Below, piece by piece: positions 35,401-48,730 of a stretch of DNA of 64,000 nt. Origin of the DNA: Mycogone perniciosa (taxonomy: Eukaryota > Ascomycota > Sordariomycetes > Hypocreales > Hypocreaceae); assembly GCA_025331125.1 (NCBI GenBank), contig JAOALB010000163.1, forward strand, positions 1 to 64,000, given 5' to 3'. Position numbers and translations under genes: made by a program. How positions within the stretch are numbered: position 1 is the stretch's first letter; the number at the start of each line of letters is the position of its first letter. Under the pieces are notes generated by a model. The model was not told the origin of the DNA and did not search any database. It worked only from the letters and a program-made list of their open reading frames with translations.

Positions 35401-38050
35401 ATTTAATTAAGCCTTTAAGTTTAATTTTAAATTCTTTTTTATTTTGGTTAACTTTATAGTTTTTATTAAGTATATAGGCGCAGTAGTTATAGGTATAGAT
35501 TTTATTTTAATCTAGCTATAAGTCTATAGAAAGCTCTTTTATAGGCAAGGGAGTAAAATCGCGGAATTATTAATTTAATTTATTAATTAGTAATATTATT
35601 TTAAGCGTAAATAAAACGCTTATATTAATAAAATATACTATTACTTTAATACCTTTAAGCTTTAACTTTACTAAAAAACTTATATAATTTAGTATTTTAA
35701 TTAATTTAATTATTACATTTTAACCTATATACTTTAATACACTATTTAACTTATAAGTATAAAAGGGGATAGCTTAAAGATTATTTTTTCTTTATTTAAT
35801 TAGAGCTAACAGTATATAAAACCTTTAATTACTATTATAACCTTTTATTATTTTATTTAATATATAAAGATATTATATTGCGTTTTAATTATATTTATAA
35901 AGTTAAAAAAAGTATTAAAAATAGTGTTTTATTTTGTATTTAGTAAAAAGTATATATATAACTATATAGTATATTTATCCTTAAGTATTAAAAGCTAGTT
36001 ATCTTTATTATACTTTTATAAATAGCTTTAAAGATTTTAATAATACTTTAAAAAAAGGTTTTAATATTTATTTATTAAATAGCCTATATAAAATAACCTA
36101 TAATATATATATTAAAGCATAAAACTTATAGTCTATTTAATTAATTCCTTTAATCTTTATATTCTTTATATTCTTTATTAATACCTTTAGCGCCTTTAAG
36201 CTTAAATGCTTAAATTATAAATATTCAAGGTATTTTAAGTTAATATATAGTTATAGGGGGTTATATATTAGTCTTTTTTTTATTGCAGTAAATACTTTAT
36301 TATAAGTAACTAGGAGTGTAAAAAAGGTAATTAGGCTATTTAAAATATAAGACTTAAGTATATAAGTAGTATACAGAGATAAAGGTTTATATCGAAGAAA
36401 TAGAAGGTTATACCTATAATCTACTTTAACTATTATAGTATTCGAGTTACCTATACTAATATAAAGTATATTATTGCATTTAATTAGCTAAACCCCTGCT
36501 TTATAAACCTTTAAAGCTAATATAATATTAATATAAAATCCTTTTATAATAGCAATATTATTAAGCTTAATTAAGTATATAATTCCTTTAAATAAATCGT
36601 GGAAAGTGTTTTTAAACAGGCGATAACCTTTCCTTAAAATCTAGTACCTAGTTACATTTACTTTAATATAATTATCTTTTATATTTAAGATAAAGGAGCT
36701 AAAGATAAGGTAGTTTTTACTATTTACTAGGTAAATAGTACTATAAGTATTAAAGAGAGTGCTTTAAAAGAGTCTATAAAGTATATCCCTTATATTTATA
36801 TATATTAATATAGTTATTAAATATATAATAAGGTTCTCCTTCTCTCTATTAAATAGGTTTAGGGACATTACAGCTGCTTAAATGTATAAGCGTATATTTT
36901 TCTTATTAAAGATAAACAGGTCTATACCTTTCTATATAAGCTTATTATATAGGGCAGCCTATTTATTTTCTTAAAGGTATATATAAATTTTATTAACTTA
37001 CTTAAAAGAGAGCTTATACTTTCCTTTATTAGGCTTTTCAGCGAGCGCAGCTTATAACTTACTGCACTCTATAGCCGCCTAGGTATACCTCTTTAATCTA
37101 TATAGATAGTCCTTACTAAATAGTAATTTAAAGCCTATATTATTACTTAATATTGCATTATTAAAGCAGTTCCTAAATATTATATATAAGCCTTAAGCAT
37201 TATTTACTATATTCTTTATACGATTTAAAGAAAGTTAGCTAAACTAATTAAAAGTAAAGATTTCTTTTGATTTATGACTTTTAATTAATGGATTTAGATA
37301 ATATAAGTAGTATAAAGTAAAGCTTAAAGTATAGTATACTTCAATAGGTTTTAGAAACGCTATTTAAGAAAATATTCCTATAGTTTCAGGAAACCTATAT
37401 TAAATAGTATATATATAAGCGCGCAATTAATTTATATACTATACTTTTAGTTTTATTCTCCTATATATAGCACTGTGCAGGATTTATTAATAATTAATAT
37501 ATACTTCTTCTTTAATTGTTTCTTTATATAGAGAAAAGCAGTTTTTAAGCTTTTTAATAATTTAGCAAATAGAGAACTAGGTTTAAATATTGTCTTTATT
37601 ATTGTTATTGTTATTGCCTGCTCCTATAGCAGGGGGCGCTAGATACTCCGCTCTAAGGTCAGTTAAGACCGAGTTATAGATATTAAAGTTAATAGTTTTC
37701 TAAATCCACCTTTAAATTACAGTTTTAATCTTCCTTTTCTCTATATTTATATTAATAGCGTTTTAGTGCTTTTAAAATAAGCCGTTATAATAGGCATTAA
37801 TTTTATTAGCTTTAGCCTTTACTTTAAATTCCTTTATTGCTTTATTTTTTACTTAAGTAAAGGTAGGCAGTAAAAGTGCAGGGAAGTAGGTATAGGGCTT
37901 TTTAAAAGGATTAATATTAATCTTCTTTTATACTCTAGTAATAGTTTTATAATTTATAAAAACAGTTATTTATTTAATCTATTATTTTTGTAATTTTAGT
38001 TTTATAAAAGGTAAATCTTTTATATTATTTATTTTAAAATATAGATTCTA
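32470..38050 (-). pseudogene. Copia gag-pol, copy 2 (main part right of Gypsy-B)
   Basis: The sequence is collinear with copy 1 from RNase H (about 32600-33350) through RT (about 33550-34300) to gag (up to about 38050), with more substitutions. The catalytic FYINN region at about 33800-33870 is disrupted by a 27-bp tandem expansion. Stops are frequent in all frames. Some stretches here contain TpG/CpA again (atgaaa, ttgatt), which copy 1 lacks, possibly from later random mutation. Confidence 0.75.
33800..33875. repeat. 27-bp tandem repeat over the RT active site of copia copy 2
   Basis: Unit tttatataaaatataatt plus aaaatattc occurs at 33800-33826, again with two A/G changes at 33827-33853, and partly from 33854. 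Copies 1 and 3 have one unit. Twenty-seven bases is nine codons, so the frame is kept while the catalytic loop is duplicated. Confidence 0.85.
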
Positions 38051-38132
38051 TAATATATAGGTAAAGATAAAAAGGTATAAAGGAAAAGATAATATTAAGT
38101 AAAAGTTTCTAGTAATTTAATTAAAGTTATTA

Positions 38133-38146
38133 CCTAGGCTTATAAC
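38133..38146 (-). other. Primer-binding site of copia copy 2
   Basis: Same 14 bases as in copy 1 (GTTATAAGCCTAGG on the minus strand), next to the 5' LTR; matches the initiator tRNA-Met anticodon arm after undoing two RIP changes. Confidence 0.65.
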
Positions 38147-38420
38147 TATAATAAAGCGCGGTATAGCTATATAAAGTATAAAGAAAATAGGAATAGAGTT
38201 TAATTCTATAAAAGGATATACTGTAATAGCTTTATTATATATATATATATAGCTAATATAAAAGAAAGGCAAAATATATATACTATAAGCGCCTATATAG
38301 TTTAATATATTGCTTATACAATATATATATTAGTTTATATCTGCTATATAAGTAAATAAAAGCTCCTCGATATTAATAAACACTAATAAGCAGTAAGTCC
38401 TTAGCCTACCTAACCTAATA
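38147..38420 (-). repeat. 5' LTR of copia copy 2
   Basis: 274 bp, collinear with the other copia LTRs; starts tataataaagcgcgg and ends cctaata on the plus strand. Confidence 0.9.
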
Positions 38421-40094
38421 TTAATTTATTTAATACTATTGATTTATATATTCTTTACTATATATATTAACTCTTTTAATACCTTAAAATTAAAATGTTT
38501 TAATTATAAATATTAAAGATATTTAAGATTGTTTTTTAAATATAAAGGGTTTTATAGGAATTTATATATATATTTAATATATTTTTATTTTAAATTAAAG
38601 GTAACTTTAAGTATAAAAGTAATATAGTATTATATAAAATAAATATAATTATTTAAAAGAGTAATATAAGTGAATAAGGGTTATATTAAAGGATAATTAA
38701 ATTATATTTCCTTTCAATATTTATTATAATAATATTTTATTTAAGTGTTTTATAGTATAAAAAATAATTATACTTATAATACTATATATTAATTATCTAT
38801 AACTTTCCCTTTAATACTATATTTATATAAAGACTCTTTATAATAATAATATCTTTTAATATAAAATCCTTAATTTATATATTTATTTTATTATTTATAA
38901 AATCTTTAAGCTTATATATCCTTTTTTGAAATACTGTAAAAAAACTTATATTAACTTTAATTTTCCTCTTTAATATATTCACTATTAAAGTATTAAATTT
39001 AAATTAACTTTTATAATTTTTAAAGTAAATAGTATTATAATCACTAAAAAGTATAGTTTTAAAAAGTATTTAAGCTAGGCTTTTAAATATAAAGAAAACC
39101 TTTATATTTAATTTTAAGGAATTTATTAAAGTTAAGTTTATAAAGGCTATAGTAAACCTATTTAAGTATTTACCTTTTATTTTCTATATTTTACCTTTTA
39201 GCTTTAAATATACATTTATTTACTTTTCTTTATTAATATATTTATAAGCCTTTTTAATTTAATTAACTATTTATTATTTTTATTATAGTAAATTTTGTTT
39301 ATATTTATATATATATTATTATTTAATTATATTTAAAGGTTTATCAATATTCATAATTATAAAGGTATTCTTTGTATTAATCCTTTATTTAATAAAAGTA
39401 GCCTTTTAAAATAATATATATATTGAGCCTTTTATTATTATATATAATTAAATATCCTTTAAAAGTTTAAATATTATTTATATTTTTAGCCTTTTTCAAT
39501 AAGTTTATTATAGCTATTAAAGCTTTAATTAAATGCAAAATCGCTATTTATAATATTAAATATATAGATTAATCCTTAAACTTAAAGCCTTTTTAAACAT
39601 CACTTTATAGTTTATTTAACTAGCCTATATAATATTTAAAGTATTTAAAGTTAAGGTCCTTTTTAATAGTTTAAAGACTTTATATATAATAATAGTTATT
39701 TATACCTTATTATTATTAAAGCTATCCTTTTAAAGTTTAATTATATTTTAAAATATAGTATTATTTAATATTATATTTATACCTGCTATGATAGGTTATT
39801 TCCTTTTTATTATTTAAAAACTAATAAACTTTTATTTCTATATAAATATTAAACTATGAATATTTAATATAATAGCTTTTAATCTTTATATATAAATAAT
39901 ACTATTTTTACTTTATTTATTTTTTAAAAAGGTTAAACTTATTATACTTTTAATATTATAAATTAATAAAGCTTTAAAATTATTTAATTTATAGTAATAT
40001 TTTTAAAGTCTTTAATTTTAAAATTAAACCTTTTAATTTTATTACTTTTTATATATTGTTTAAAGAGTAAGAGATAGTTATTTTTATAATTAAA
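38421..40094. other. AT-rich sequence between copia copies 2 and 3
   Basis: 1.7 kb with no LTR or open frame. Minus-strand translations of 38600-39300 contain Lys/Ile/Tyr-rich pieces that faintly recall the C-terminal part of a gypsy integrase, too weak to call. Confidence 0.3.
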
Positions 40095-40367
40095 TATAGT
40101 AGAGCGCAATATAGCTATATAAAGTATAAAGAGAATAGGAATAAAGCATGATTTTATTAAAGAATATACTGTAATAGCTTTACTATATATATATATAGCT
40201 AATATAAAAGAAAGGGTAAAATATATATATTATAAGCGCCTATATAGTCTAATATATTGCTTATACAATATATATATTAGCTTACATTTACTATATAAGT
40301 AGATAAAAGCTTATTAGCGCTAATAAGCATTAATAAACAGTAAGTCTTTAGCCTACTTAACCCAATA
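40095..40367 (-). repeat. 3' LTR of copia copy 3
   Basis: 273 bp, collinear with the other copia LTRs (agagcgcaatatagc near its start, cttaacccaata at its end). Confidence 0.9.
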
Positions 40368-40842
40368 TACCCCCTAGTTAATAAAGCTATTCCTAATACT
40401 TTATTAAGTGCTATTCTAGTTTATTTATACTATTATAATTATCTAGCTGCTCTTTTCAAGACTTTATTCCTTAGTTAAAAGCTCCTTTATTATAAATATA
40501 TATCAATATTTTATTATAAAGGTAAAAGGGATATAAATACTATAGCTATTATTAATTTATAATAATAGGAAGTTAAATAATAAAGCTCCTTAAGTGGGTA
40601 AATTAATCCTAAACAGCTAAAATAGGCAATATTATTATTATTATGAAATAACAGCAGTATTAACAGTATTAGCAGCATTAATATAGCCTTTATAAGTATT
40701 ACGCTTTTTACATATTCCTTTTATAGTACGCTTTTATTAGCTAATAATAAAATCGCAGAATAAACATACTTTATCTATTAAGTAGAGTCGCGGTTACCCC
40801 TTAAAGGTAGCTTATTATAGCGCTAGTCGTCCTTAGGCGGCT

Positions 40843-41196
40843 ATGCCTACTACTGCTCCTATACCGGCTAGTCCAGCTCCTACTCCTATTCCTACGCCTA
40901 CTCCTACGCCTACTCCTACCCCTATACCGGCTAGTCCGGCTCCTGCTCCTACTCCTATACTTACGCCGGCTAGTCTAGCTCCTATTATTACTTTAGCCTT
41001 AACCTTTATTACTACTACTACTGCTTTAATTACTGCTTTAATTATAGCTGCTTTTATAGCAGTCCCTGCTTTAGCCTTTACTCCTACTAGTGCTTTTACT
41101 ATTATATTATTATCCCTTTTTTATAAAAGTTACTTAAAGTTAATAACTATTAATAAAAAGGATGTTTTTTATTATATTATTATTACCTATTTTTAA
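40843..41196 (+). CDS. Antisense Pro/Thr-rich ORF of copia copy 3, intact
   Basis: 117 codons open from ATG to stop on the strand opposite pol, between RNase H and the 3' LTR. Residues ~1-50 are Pro/Thr/Ala/Ile repeats (PTPTP, and ASPAP or PASLAP blocks at least three times). Residues ~50-100 are hydrophobic Thr/Ala/Ile/Leu, with one or two stretches long enough for membrane segments. The end has ILLSLFYKSYLKL and a Lys-rich tail. The stop is further downstream than in copies 1 and 2, where the frame ends after Phe-Phe. Extra antisense frames at this position are known in some plant LTR elements. Function unknown. Because ACT/CCT/GCT codons contain no CpA or TpG, RIP could not break most of it, so openness alone is weak evidence; the shared start, phase and end are better. 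Confidence 0.45.
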   Translation: MPTTAPIPASPAPTPIPTPTPTPTPTPIPASPAPAPTPILTPASLAPIITLALTFITTTTALITALIIAAFIAVPALAFTPTSAFTIILLSLFYKSYLKLITINKKDVFYYIIITYF

Positions 41197-41299
41197 TAAT
41201 ATATTATTTATTTTAATAGTAATTATTAAGATACTTTCTAATATATTTTTTCTTTATTTTTATTATATTACGTTAATTAACTTTATAGTTTATAATTAT

Positions 41300-44200
41300 G
41301 AAATATTTATATTAATTATATATTGAATTGTTTAAGCTATAAATAATAAAGATTATTAAATAAATATATTCTTTTTATTATTTATTTATAAATTAATATA
41401 ATTACATAGTAATTTAATATTAAAAAGGATTATACTTTTGATATAATTTATTAAAAAAGAAGTTTAATTTATATTAAAAAGGTAACTGCTTTAAATAATA
41501 ATAATAATAATACCTTTTATGTATACATATATAAAAGATAAAAAGCTTTATATAATTAATTATGATAGTAAAAAAGTATACCTTTTATAATAAATAGCTT
41601 TTAAATTAAAATTAAATAATTTCCTATACTTTTATATTTTCTATTTTAATAAGTATATATTTATTAAATTTAATAATAGTTCAAAGTCTTTAAACTATTA
41701 TTAAAACATTCTTTTAATGAATGTATTAAAAAGATAAAGTTAATATAAAGATAAAAAATTAAAAATAAGTTTTATTCATATTTTTATCAAAGTTATATAT
41801 TTTATATATTAATATAATATAAGTAAATATTAATTTATATAGTTTTTTTAATTATAAGATATATAATTTATTAATTATTATAAGTACGATTTTAATTAAT
41901 ATTAAAGTTAAATTTTATTTTTTAAAAAGAGTATTATAAATTCATTACCTTTTATTATTTCAATAAATATAAATGATGTAACTTTAATTGTAAATATATT
42001 AATAATATTTTAATATATAATATTTTATAAAATAAAGGTTAAAGAAATATTATAAAATAGGTTTAAAATAATGTTTAAATATTTATATTATGAATATAAA
42101 GAAATTACTTAAAGTAATTAAAACTTATATATTACTTTACTTTTATATAAAAAAGTTAAAAAGTATTATATATATAAATAATAAACTAATTAATTAATGA
42201 TTTTAATATACTGTTTATTAAGGTTAATTAAAAACTATAATAAAGTTAAAATACTATATATTATATTTAACTTTATTATAATAGCTATATAAAATATAAG
42301 TTTTACTTTTTTGTAATATATTTTAATAATTACTTTTATAGTTTATATTATAGCTTTTTTAAACCTTATAATTAATATTAAAATTCTAAAAAAACTATAT
42401 TTTATTATTTAATTTAAATTATTTTATAACTCTTTAAAAATAAATTTTATAAAAAAGAATATTTTATACTTTTTATAATTTTAAGTAATTTTAACTTTTA
42501 AAAACTATTATATTTTTTTTATAAAGTTTATACTTTACTTTGAAAGTATTTAGTAGTTTAATATAAAAGGGCCTTATTATTATAATAATATATAATTAAA
42601 ATATTATTTTCATAAAATATAATAAAGACTTTTTAAGCTTTATTATAAAAGAAATAAAGCTTTTTAAAGTTTAAAGTTAGTCTCTATTATTTTAAAGTTA
42701 GACAATTTATTAAATTATAATTTTAATAAGTCCTTTGGTTTAAATAAAGCTTTAATAAACTTTAAATATATATTTAACTGCTTAAAACCTTTAAGCAGTT
42801 TATATATAATTGATTTTAAACTTTTATTCTTTAAAGGATTAAAAAACTATTGTTAATATTATATTACTTTAATTTAAAGTCAAATTTATATATAAAAACT
42901 TAATATATAAATAATAACCTTATCTTCGCCTTTAAATATAATATTCTTTATTCAATTCCTTCTATATATAAAAAGTTAATTTTATTATATATACTTTATT
43001 TAAACTTATTTTTAAATAAATATTTTATAAACTCCTTTTAATTTTTTAATAATTCTATTAAATCCTTTTACTAAATATTCAATTTACTAAAAGTAATACT
43101 TTTTTAAAAAAAGGCTTTATAATTTATTACTATCTTAAAAATAGTAAATATTATTATTATACTCTTTAATTTATTATTTATTAATCTTTATTAATTCAAG
43201 AGTAATTAATATAATATTAAATTAAAAAGCTTTATAATTATTAAATGTATATTAAATCTATTTTCTTTAAAAGCAGTATTTAAGGTATATATTTTAATTT
43301 TATATATTAAAAGATATTTATTAACCTTTTTTATAAATTATTTCCTTTAAAGCTTTAACTCTTTATAAATATTAACTATTATTCTACTATTTAAAGCATT
43401 TTTAATTAACTTTTCTTTTAAAATTTACTTTTTTATTATAAAAGGGAATAAAATTTTATTATATTAATTTACTTTTAGCCTTCATAAATAATTACTTTAC
43501 ATTAACTATTATACCTTTAATATTAAAGACTATTCTTTTACTTTTCAGCTTTGTTTAAAAGATTTATTATATACTTTTAAAAGTATTACTTTATTTACCT
43601 ATAAGCGCGCTAGTTTTATTTATAAACATTAACCTTTTTAAAATAGCTTTTACTATTTAAAGTTTAAAAGCTTTTTTTAAATATATTAATAATTTAGTTT
43701 AAATAATTATTAAATTAATAGTAATACTTTGAAGTTTATTTACAATTAAAAGTAAAGCCGTTCTTTTTTATTGTTTAAAACAGTATTTTTACTATAACAA
43801 TATATATTAAAAAAATATATAAACTTTAATCCTATTTCTCTAACCTTTTTAAATAACCTATTTAATTGAACTATTATGAATTTATTTATAGTTGCCTTTT
43901 TACTATAAAAAAAAGCTTTTATATTAAATTATATATTTTTATAATAACCTTTATTATATAAAGTAATTCTATATAATATATATTATTTACAGTATATTTA
44001 ATAAAATATTTTATTAAGGCTTTAAGTTTAATTTTAAATTCTCCTTTGTTTCTATTAACTTTATAGTCTTTATTTAATATATAAATGCAGTAATTATAAA
44101 AATAAACTATATTTTAATTTAGCTGTAAATTTATACAAAGCTTTTTTATACAAAGGAAATATCATAATAAAACTATTCCTTTAATTTATTAATTAATAAT

Positions 44201-46650
44201 ATTGTTTTAAGTATATATAATAGATTTATATTAATAGAATATAGTATTACTTTAATACACTTTTATTATAAATTATTTAAAAGATTAATATAGTTAAATA
44301 CTTTAATTAATTTAATTATAACTTTTTGGCCTATATATTTTAATATATTATGCAATTTATAAATATAAAAAGGCAAAAGCTTTTCAAAATCTTTTTTTTT
44401 ATTTAAAGCTAATAATACATTAAACTTTTAATTATTATTCTAGTTTTCTTACTACTTTTTTTAATATACTATATAAAGATAATATATTATATTTTAATTA
44501 TATTTATAAAGTTAAAAACAGTATTGAAGTTAATATTATATTTTTCATTTAATAAAAAGTATTTATATAACTATATATTATATTTATCCTGAAATATTAA
44601 CAGTTAATTATTTTTATTATATTTTTATAAATAGTTTTAAAGGTTTTAATATTCACGTATTAAATAACTTATATAAAATAACCTATAATATATATATTCA
44701 AGTATAGGATTTATGGTTGATATATTTAATTCTGTTTACTTTTATATTTTTAATATTTTCTATTAATACCTTTAATACTATAAAGCTAAAACACTTAAAG
44801 TATAGGTATTAAAAGTATTTTAAATTAAGGTATATTAATAAATGCTTATATATTAATATTCTTTTATTGCAGTATATACTTTATTATATATCTTTAAAAG
44901 TAAAAAGAAAGGTATTAAACAGCTTATATTATAATATTTAAATATAACATCGGTATAAGAAAATAAAGGTTTATATTAAAGAAATATAAGGTTAAACTTA
45001 TATTTTATTATCACTATAACAGTATTTAAATCAACTATATTAATATAAAGTATATTATTATATCCTATAAATTAAACCCTTACTTTATACAGCTTTAAAG
45101 CTAATATAATAGTAATATAAAATCCTTTTATTATAGTAATATTTATAAACTTAATAAAATATATAATTCTTTTTAATAAATTATGAAGAATATTTTTAAT
45201 TAAATAATATCCTTTCTTTAAAATGAAATATTTAATTATACCTATTTTAAAATAATTCTTTTCTATATTCAAAATAAAAGAGTTAAAAATAAAAAGGTTT
45301 TTATTATTTATTAGATAAATAATACTATAAATATTAAAAAGGGTACTTTATAAAAGTCTATAAAATATATCTTTTACTTTTATATATATTAAAATATTTA
45401 TTATATATATAGTAGAATTCTTTTCCCCTTTATAAAGTAAGTTTAAAGAAACTAAAGCTATTAAAAGGTATAAGCTTTTTCCTCTTTTAGCTCATAAAGA
45501 TAAATTTATACCCCTTTATAAAAGCTTTTTATATAACATTATTTATTTATTTTTTAAATGTATACGCGGATTATATTTATTTACTTAAAAGAGAGTTGAT
45601 ATTTAACTAGTTTATTTAGCTTTCCTATAAATATAGCTCAAACCTTACTATATATTAATACTGCTTAAATATACTTTTTAAAACTATATAAATGATTTTT
45701 ATTAATAAGTATATCAAAGTATCAGTTATACTTTAATATTATATTATTTAAGCAGTTATTAAATATTATATATACCCTTTAAAAGCTAAATATTATATTC
45801 TTTATACTATTTCAAAATAAATAGTTAAATTAATAAAAGGTAACGATTTCTTTTAATTTACTGCTTTTAATAAATATATTTATATAATATAAATAATATA
45901 TAGTAAAGTTTAAAGTATAGTAAGCTTTAATAGCTTTAAAGAATATTATTTTAAAGGATATTGATATAGTTTTAAAAAACATATATTAAATAATATATAT
46001 ATAAGTGTATAATTAATTTATATACTATATTTCCAGCTTTATACTTTTATGTACTGCTTTATATAAAATCTATTACTAAACAATATCTATTTCTTCTTTA
46101 ATTATTTCTTTATATAAAAAAAGGTATAATTTAAGCTTTTTAATAATCTAGTAAATAAAGAACTAGGTCTATATATTATCTTTATTATTATTTTTTTTTA
46201 TTTACTTTTATCGTAGTTAACTATAAATACTTTACTTTTAAGTTAATTAAAGCTAAGCTATAAAGGTTATAGTTGATAGTCTTTTCAATCTATTTATATA
46301 TTATTCTTTGAATTTTCTTTTTTTTATATTTGCGTTTATGGTACTTTAATGCTTTTAAAGCAAACTATTATAATAGGCTATAATTTCATTAATATTAACT
46401 TTATCTTTAACTTTAACTATTGCCTTTTCTTTTATTTATATAAAGGTAGGCGCTAAAGAAGTAGGGAAATAGTCGCTTAACTTTTTAAAAACATTTACAT
46501 TAATATTTTTTATACTTTAATAGTAATTATACAGTTTATAAAAACAGTTATTTATTTAATCTATTATTTTAATAATTTAAGCTTTATAAAAGGCAAGTCT
46601 TTTTTATTATTTATTATAGGAAATAGGTTTTATACTATAAAGGTAAAGAT
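41300..46650 (-). pseudogene. Copia gag-pol, copy 3, stop-ridden, RT deletion
   Basis: Collinear with copy 1. The RT catalytic segment reads on the minus strand at about 42590-42625. Near 42878-42886 a 144-bp stretch present in copy 1 (6444-6587) is missing; in copy 1 the ends are 8-bp direct repeats (agttaaat at 6444 and 6588), of which copy 3 keeps one (agtcaaat). That removes 48 codons of the N-terminal part of RT. Stops are frequent in every frame. Integrase and gag are placed by collinearity only (about 43300-44800 and 44900-46600). Confidence 0.75.
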
Positions 46651-46714
46651 AAAAAGGTATAATAGGAAAAACAATATTAAATAAATGTTTCTAGTAATTT
46701 AATTAAACTTACTA

Positions 46715-46728
46715 CCTAGGCTTATAAT
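46715..46728 (-). other. Primer-binding site of copia copy 3
   Basis: ATTATAAGCCTAGG on the minus strand beside the 5' LTR, one further transition from copies 1 and 2. Same half-tRNA initiator Met match. Confidence 0.65.
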
Positions 46729-47002
46729 TATAGCGGAGTGCAGTATAGCTATATAGAGTATAAGGAGAATAGGAATAAAGCTTAATTTTATTAAAAAATA
46801 TACTATAATGGCTTTACTATATATATATATATAGCTAATATAAGGAAAAGGTAGAATATATATATTATAAGCGCCTATATAGTCTGATATATCGCTTATA
46901 TAATATATATATTAGCTTGTATCTGCTGTATAAGCAGATAAAAGCTCCCTAGCGCTAATAAGCGCTAGTAAACAGTAAGTCCTTAGCTTACCTAACCTAA
47001 TA
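46729..47002 (-). repeat. 5' LTR of copia copy 3
   Basis: 274 bp; starts tatagcggagtgcagt and ends cctaata; followed directly by TTAAA. Confidence 0.92.
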
Positions 47003-47007
47003 TTAAA

Positions 47008-48314
47008 GTAATAAAGGTTTAGTTAATACTAAATCCTTTAAGTATTAATATAATATTTCAAGACTTTAATTTATTTTATTTAGTTTCTTTTTATTTTTAA
47101 TTTAATTATAATAAATAGTTTCAAGGAACTTTTATTAGTATTTATACTAATAGCAAAGTATATTTTAAAAAAATAAAAAGTAAGTTTTTATATATATCTT
47201 TATACTTTCAAGGCAATTTAGCCTTACAAGTGTTATATAGCTATAAACACTTTATATTAAAGTATAAAACTATAGCTTAAACTATATTAAAGTATATACT
47301 TTAAAAGCTTTATTATATATATATTATATAACCTTTATAAATATATAATAAAGTATTGAACTAATAATATTATATATACTTCCTCTTTATATTTTATATA
47401 TTATATATATTCTTTCTTTAAATAAAAAAAGGATATCTCTCTTTAATTAAAGGGCTATAATAAAATATTTCTTTAAAGTAAAAAGCCTTTTTATTATAAA
47501 GCAAGGTTATATTTATTTATTTAAAAAAAATAAAATCAACTATTTTTTAAAGATAATTTCTTTTATTACTACTAATTTTATAATATTAAATTATTATTTT
47601 CTTTTTTCTTTTTTAAATACTTTTAATATAGGTAAAGATAGTTTATATATTAAAGATTATAAAAGTAGTAAAGATAATAATATTATTAAAAGTTAAAGAA
47701 AATTTCATTATGAATATTAATAAAATAAAAACAAAGTCTTTATATTAAAAAGCTTAGTTATTAGCTTATCTTTTATTCACTTATTATAATTGTATTATTA
47801 ATCGATTTATTATATAATAAATAAAACAAATGCTATAATATTATATTATTAGTTTAAAGGGTATTATATTATATCACAGTAATTATTTAATTTATATATT
47901 TACTTTTACTATACTAATTATTCTTCTAGTAATTTCCTTTACTACTTTAATATTTTATTAATAGCTATTATTAGCTAATAGTATTTTAAGATTTTGCTTG
48001 TTTATTATAGGTTAATATAATATAGTTAAATTAATTAATTTTAATTCCGGTTTTTATAACTTATAATTAAATAACCTATATTTTTAAAGTAAAGTATTAT
48101 ATTAATGTATTTTAAATAGCTGTAAAAAGGGTATAGGCTACTTCCTTTAACTAATTATTTTATATTTACTTGGAAGCTTATAAAGGCTAGCTTATAATTC
48201 TATTAATTGTAAACTAAAGGTAAGTTTTAATAGTAGTATAAAAGTACTTTTAGTTATTGGTTTTTAAAATGTAATCTTTAAAACTTCCCTTTATTTTAAT
48301 TACTATTTTTATAA
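47008..48314. other. AT-rich sequence before the second 410-bp repeat
   Basis: 1.3 kb. Plus-strand frames at about 47780-48190 are interrupted only by TAA/TAG at former-Gln-like positions, which hints at a RIP-mutated coding segment, but the composition is hydrophobic and I recognise no family. A polypurine-like aaaaggggaatt sits at its right end. Confidence 0.35.
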
Positions 48315-48730
48315 AAGGGGAATTAGCCTTTAAAATATGTATATATATATATACTAATAATAACTTAAATAAAGTATAAGAACTATACATTTCATAAAAC
48401 TATAAAATTATAGTTGAATAATATAATGGCTAAAAGATAATATAAATCATTTAATTATACTATCTGTAGTTAAAAGTAAGTAATTAATAATAACTTTTAT
48501 ATACTTTAATAGCTGCGAAATTATAGGTAAGGTTATATATTAGTAGAGGAAGTAAGTTAGTTTTTATTAGGCTAAGTCTATTTATTTAGATTAATAGTTT
48601 TATACTCTTTTAATATACTAGTTATTTAAATAATTAACTAATTTATTTTAAGTAAAATTATAAAAATAACTCTAAGAATATTAAGTATATTAGTTACCTT
48701 TAATAAAATATTTCTTTATATAATAACTGT
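48315..48730 (+). repeat. Dispersed ~410-bp repeat, copy 2
   Basis: Direct-orientation match to 1425-1835 over the whole length, with mostly transition differences. Possible LTR; ends uncertain. Confidence 0.5.

Larger units (their letters stand above)
24511..38420 (-). mobile_element. Ty1/copia element, copy 2, split by Gypsy-B
   Basis: LTRs at 24511-24782 and 38147-38420 enclose the same internal sequence as copy 1, interrupted by Gypsy-B at 25852-32453. Without the insert and its 5-bp duplication the element is about 7.3 kb, longer than copy 1 because of a minisatellite expansion and a longer antisense frame. Flanks (TAAAT left, TTAAT right) do not give a clean target duplication. It is heavily RIP-mutated. 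Confidence 0.9.
40095..47002 (-). mobile_element. Ty1/copia element, copy 3, complete but RIP-inactivated
   Basis: The element is 6,908 bp with LTRs at 40095-40367 and 46729-47002 and a perfect target duplication TTAAA (40090-40094 and 47003-47007). It is collinear with copy 1 except for a 144-bp deletion in RT and a longer Pro/Thr-rich antisense frame. Confidence 0.93.

Noticed and set aside
45072..45272. Minus-strand open frame of 66 codons in copia copy 3
   Set aside because: Chance open piece of the gag/pol region; collinear parts of copies 1 and 2 are not open in the same way.
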